The translations under genes were made by a program, and so were the position numbers. The notes under the pieces were generated by a model. It had not been told where the DNA came from, did no database searches, and was given only the letters and a program-made list of their open reading frames with translations. From the NCBI GenBank assembly GCA_005776735.1, contig SXOM01000079.1, forward strand, positions 1-7,032: a stretch of DNA of 7,032 nt, written 5' to 3'. The DNA comes from Pseudomonadota bacterium (lineage in GTDB: Bacteria; Myxococcota_A; UBA796; SXON01). Below, in pieces: positions 5,242-7,032 of the stretch (positions are counted from its first letter, which is position 1; each line of letters opens with the position of its first letter).

Positions 5242-6249
5242 ATGATTGTCCTGTGGATTGCTGCATCGTTCGCGCGCGTCCCGGTCACTCCGCCCCCCGA
5301 GAAGGTCGAGACCGTCGGCGACGGCGTGACCCTGGCCCGTCCCGGCGACAAGGCCGAGGCCGGCGACGAGCCCGAGCCCAACATGAGCTCCGAATCGGCC
5401 ATGGACGCTTGGGCCATCGCGCTCGTGCGGCAGAATGATCGTCGCGCCGATCTTGCGGCGGCCGACGTGCTCCTCGCCGACTACGCGCCGGTCATCGCCG
5501 ACTGTGCCGGCAAGGCGGCGGTCGCGGTGGGTACCGCCACCACGGTGCGCGTGGCGTTCTCCACCACCAACGGCGTGATGTCGGCGACCGCGGCCAAGGG
5601 CGCCACCGGCCCCCTGGCGGACTGCGTGGTCACCACGCTTCACAAGAAGGGTTCGGGGGCGGCGTTCCATCCGGTCGGGGGTGCGCAGGAGAAGGGCGGC
5701 TCCAACGGCTCGATCGACCAGGTGTGGACGTTCACCTACACCGGCCCGGCCGCGCGGGTGCCCACCACCGCGATCGACGTCGAGCGCAGCGTGGCGGGCG
5801 TCCGCCTCGGCTCTCCGGCCGCCGACATGCGGGAGGGGTCGGTGCTCCGGACCGTGCGCTCGGTGCAGACCTGGTACCGCGTGCTCGACGACAACCTGCG
5901 GTTCATGGGGGTCCCGGCCAACCTCAGCTTCCTGGCCCATCCCGACCACGGCGTGGTCGGGGCGCGCATCCGCGTCGACGGCGACAGCAACGTCTTCCGG
6001 GTGAAGGAGTCGCTCAAAGCGAGGTTCGGGGCGCCCAAGTACGACAGCATCTACCAGGCCTGGTACTGGCGGGGCGAGCAGGTGGTGTACGTGGCCCAGG
6101 CGGTGCCGGACTCGACGCAGGTCGAGTACCTGGTGCTCGACGGGCCGGCCGCGCTGGCCTCGGGCGTCGCCAAGCTGCTCCCCGGCGATCGACGCGCAGC
6201 CGACGCCACCACCGACAAGCGGCTCCCCAAGGTGCTCGTCGACGACTGA
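5242..6249 (+). CDS. Exported protein of unknown function with AgmX/PglI-like two-cysteine domain
   Basis: 335 aa; no enzyme family recognised. Residues 1-11 are a very short hydrophobic start ending in ASFA and followed by a Pro-rich stretch, suggesting a minimal signal peptide and export. Residues about 18-50 are low-complexity linker. Residues about 79-145 resemble the AgmX/PglI C-terminal (TonB-like) domain of myxobacterial proteins: Cys88, then VRVAFSTTNGVMSATAAKG, then Cys128 and a closing strand ending in Phe-x-Pro. The two Cys probably form a disulfide, which supports a periplasmic location. The C-terminal part (178-300) holds GVRLGSP (186-192), RFGAPKYDSIYQAWYWRGEQVVYVA (261-285) and a beta-strand-rich pattern that could bind a partner or ligand; I do not recognise the family. 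The start lies 13 bases after the hydroxylase stop, with a weak GGAACGAG before the ATG, so it is probably the third gene of the psd transcript. Confidence 0.7.
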   Translation: MIVLWIAASFARVPVTPPPEKVETVGDGVTLARPGDKAEAGDEPEPNMSSESAMDAWAIALVRQNDRRADLAAADVLLADYAPVIADCAGKAAVAVGTATTVRVAFSTTNGVMSATAAKGATGPLADCVVTTLHKKGSGAAFHPVGGAQEKGGSNGSIDQVWTFTYTGPAARVPTTAIDVERSVAGVRLGSPAADMREGSVLRTVRSVQTWYRVLDDNLRFMGVPANLSFLAHPDHGVVGARIRVDGDSNVFRVKESLKARFGAPKYDSIYQAWYWRGEQVVYVAQAVPDSTQVEYLVLDGPAALASGVAKLLPGDRRAADATTDKRLPKVLVDD

Positions 6250-6262
6250 TTCCGTGTGGGCG

Positions 6263-6320
6263 GCGCGGCGCGACCGTCCCGAAGCGCGCCGGGGCGGGCC
6301 CGCGCCGCGCTCCACGGTCG
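6263..6320 (+). other. Overlapping inverted repeats in the gap before the Nudix gene
   Basis: The 89-base gap between the exported protein and the Nudix gene holds a perfect 10-bp inverted repeat, 6263-6272 with 6301-6310, and a 7-bp one, 6271-6277 with 6314-6320. The two interleave, so the arms compete or cross. There is no T-run after either, so this is not a normal intrinsic terminator. It may attenuate transcription between the genes or be an accident of GC-rich DNA. Confidence 0.25.
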
Positions 6321-6338
6321 ACGGGATACGTCGGTCGG

Positions 6339-6731
6339 ATGTCGCTCCCGCACGTTCGCATCGTCGCCGCCGAGGTCGAAGCCGACGGTCGTTTCCTCAT
6401 CACGCAGCGTCGCGCCGAGGCCGAGCTGCCGCTGATGTGGGAGTTTCCCGGCGGCCGGGTGCGCGAGGGCGAGAGCGACGCCGAGGCGCTGCGGCGCGCG
6501 CTCCGCGATCGCCTGGGCGTGGAGCTCCAGGTCGGGCACCGGGTCTTGCACGTCACACACGCCTACGACGCGTACACCCTCGACATGGTGGTGTACCGGT
6601 GTGCGCTGGCCGGGGTGCCGTCGCCGGTGCGCGTGGCCGACCTGCGCTGGGTCCGCCCCGACGAGTTCGGCGACTACCGGTTCCCGGGCGCCGACCAGCA
6701 GACGGTCGACAAGCTGTTGCGCGACACCTGA
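6339..6731 (+). CDS. MutT-like Nudix protein with degenerate Nudix box
   Basis: 130 aa, the size and layout of MutT-type Nudix hydrolases, which cleave nucleoside diphosphate-X bonds such as 8-oxo-dGTP. Visible family blocks are the N-terminal strand with FLITQRR (19-25), WEFPGGRVREGES (34-46), and the ending LRWVRPDEFGDYRFPGAD (102-119). The Nudix box G-x5-E-x7-REUxEExGU keeps Gly39, Glu45, Arg53, Gly60 and Val61. The REUxEE core, however, reads Arg53-Ala-Leu-Arg-Asp-Arg58: the first Glu is Ala54, the second is Asp57, the third is Arg58. These Glu bind the catalytic Mg2+ in MutT, so activity is probably lost or altered. The frame has no stop or frameshift and codon use is normal, so it is not an obvious pseudogene. 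The frame is open far upstream within the previous gene; the ATG at 6339 starts at the family N-terminus and I chose it despite a weak ribosome binding site. Confidence 0.85.
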   Translation: MSLPHVRIVAAEVEADGRFLITQRRAEAELPLMWEFPGGRVREGESDAEALRRALRDRLGVELQVGHRVLHVTHAYDAYTLDMVVYRCALAGVPSPVRVADLRWVRPDEFGDYRFPGADQQTVDKLLRDT

Positions 6732-6786
6732 CCCACGGCGCGCGCCCCCGGTGCGACAGACTACCGGCCGCCGCGGGGTTGGTGAC

Positions 6787-6792
6787 TATACT
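6787..6792 (+). promoter_or_regulatory. Possible -10 box (TATACT) before the last gene
   Basis: TATACT differs from the sigma-70 consensus TATAAT at one position and stands out in GC-rich DNA. A start near 6799 would give a ~15-base leader containing GAGGA (6805-6809), four bases before the ATG at 6814. No good -35 is seen at the usual distance, so the box is supported mainly by its position. Confidence 0.4.
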
Positions 6793-6813
6793 CCGGGCTG
6801 GTTCGAGGACCCG

Positions 6814-7032
6814 ATGATCCGCAGCACGCTCAAGACCGGCCTCAAGCGCATCTTCGGCATGGAGGTACGGCCCGCCGCCGCACCGCCGCCGCCCGCATGG
6901 CGCGACTCGCCCGCGGTGAAGGTCGAGCCTCCCGCGGCCGTCGTGCCAGCGACCCCGGTCGTCGAGGCCGCGCCGGTCGTCGAGGCCGCGCCGGTCGTCG
7001 AGGCCGCGCCGGTCGTCGAGGCCGCGCCGGTC
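6814..7032 (+). CDS. Protein of unknown function, N-terminal part with PVVEAA repeats (3' end outside window)
   Basis: 73 codons are visible from an ATG preceded by GAGGA. Residues 1-15 (MIRSTLKTGLKRIFG) are basic and can form an amphipathic helix, perhaps for membrane-surface contact or as a short leader. Residues 19-46 are rich in Pro, Ala and Val, and from residue 48 the protein is a perfect repeat of Pro-Val-Val-Glu-Ala-Ala that continues past the window edge. Such Pro/Ala/Glu/Val tracts usually serve as extended linkers between an anchor and a folded domain, as in TonB-like proteins. The functional domain, if any, lies outside the window, so no function can be assigned. A -10-like TATACT upstream suggests its own promoter. 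Confidence 0.65.
   Translation, partial: MIRSTLKTGLKRIFGMEVRPAAAPPPPAWRDSPAVKVEPPAAVVPATPVVEAAPVVEAAPVVEAAPVVEAAPV
6955..7032 (+). repeat. Perfect 18-bp in-frame tandem repeat
   Basis: Four identical 18-bp units (6955-6972, 6973-6990, 6991-7008, 7009-7026) and the first 6 bases of a fifth run off the window end. Each unit encodes Pro-Val-Val-Glu-Ala-Ala. The lack of any synonymous difference between units indicates recent expansion or ongoing homogenisation. Because 18 is a multiple of 3, copy-number change alters linker length without a frameshift. Confidence 0.95.

Noticed and set aside
5188..6315. Minus-strand open frame of 375 codons opposite the exported protein
   Set aside because: Low-complexity His/Arg/Gly composition with no recognisable domain; the plus frame there has a signal-like start, paired cysteines and operon spacing.
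6263..6320. H-type pseudoknot or riboswitch before the Nudix gene
   Set aside because: The interleaved arms have the right order for a pseudoknot, but the connecting loops (0 and 3 bases) are too short for a 10-bp stem, and no known riboswitch core is visible. Chance pairing in GC-rich DNA is likely.
5724..6338. Upstream extension of the Nudix frame
   Set aside because: It lies inside the preceding exported-protein gene and encodes Arg/Gly-rich shadow sequence; the Nudix fold begins right after the ATG at 6339.
6748..6767. Terminator after the Nudix gene
   Set aside because: Only a 5-bp stem (CCGGT with ACCGG) around a 10-base loop and no T-run; too weak to annotate.
6955..7032. CRISPR-like or intergenic satellite array
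   Set aside because: Units are 18 bp, directly adjacent with no spacers, and in frame within a coding sequence; this is a protein-coding tandem repeat.

Overview
The window is very GC-rich (third codon positions almost always G or C) and looks like chromosomal DNA from a Myxococcota-type (deltaproteobacterial) bacterium. Supporting hints are an AgmX/PglI-like two-cysteine domain, an acidic collagen-like lipoprotein cytochrome, a near-perfect sigma-54 promoter and a eukaryote-like fatty acid 2-hydroxylase. The taxonomic call is inference. I see no rRNA, tRNA, CRISPR array, insertion sequence or phage gene, and no gene-free stretch longer than about 160 bases.

Layout. (1) 2-1528, plus strand: the 3' end of a TPR-repeat protein with a proline-rich tail, then an agmatinase/arginase-family ureohydrolase 15 bases later. 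(2) 1551-3720, minus strand: an RsmB/Nop2/Sun-type RNA cytosine-5 methyltransferase, then, after a 157-base gap, a lipoprotein with a collagen-like stalk and two c-type haem sites. That gap holds a -24/-12 sigma-54 promoter correctly spaced from a Shine-Dalgarno and the start codon. The ureohydrolase and cytochrome genes converge with only 22 bases between them, over a strong GC hairpin. (3) 3750-6731, plus strand: phosphatidylserine decarboxylase, a fatty acid 2-hydroxylase-like membrane di-metal enzyme, an exported protein with an AgmX/PglI-like domain, and a small Nudix protein whose Nudix box has lost key glutamates. (4) 6814-7032: the start of a further gene with a basic amphipathic N-terminus, running into perfect 18-bp tandem repeats at the window edge.

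How the genes fit together. The psd and hydroxylase genes are adjacent and co-oriented (30-base gap); both act on membrane lipids, making PE and probably 2-hydroxy-acyl chains, so this is the clearest functional unit. The methyltransferase and psd start codons are only 29 bases apart on opposite strands, around one AT-rich spot, which suggests short-leader or leaderless transcripts. The cytochrome gene appears separately controlled by sigma-54, implying an activator-dependent condition for making this surface or periplasmic electron carrier. Nothing here is clearly a defence or mobile system. The most unusual items are the collagen-stalked cytochrome with its sigma-54 promoter, the degenerate Nudix box, and the prokaryotic FA2H-like gene next to psd.
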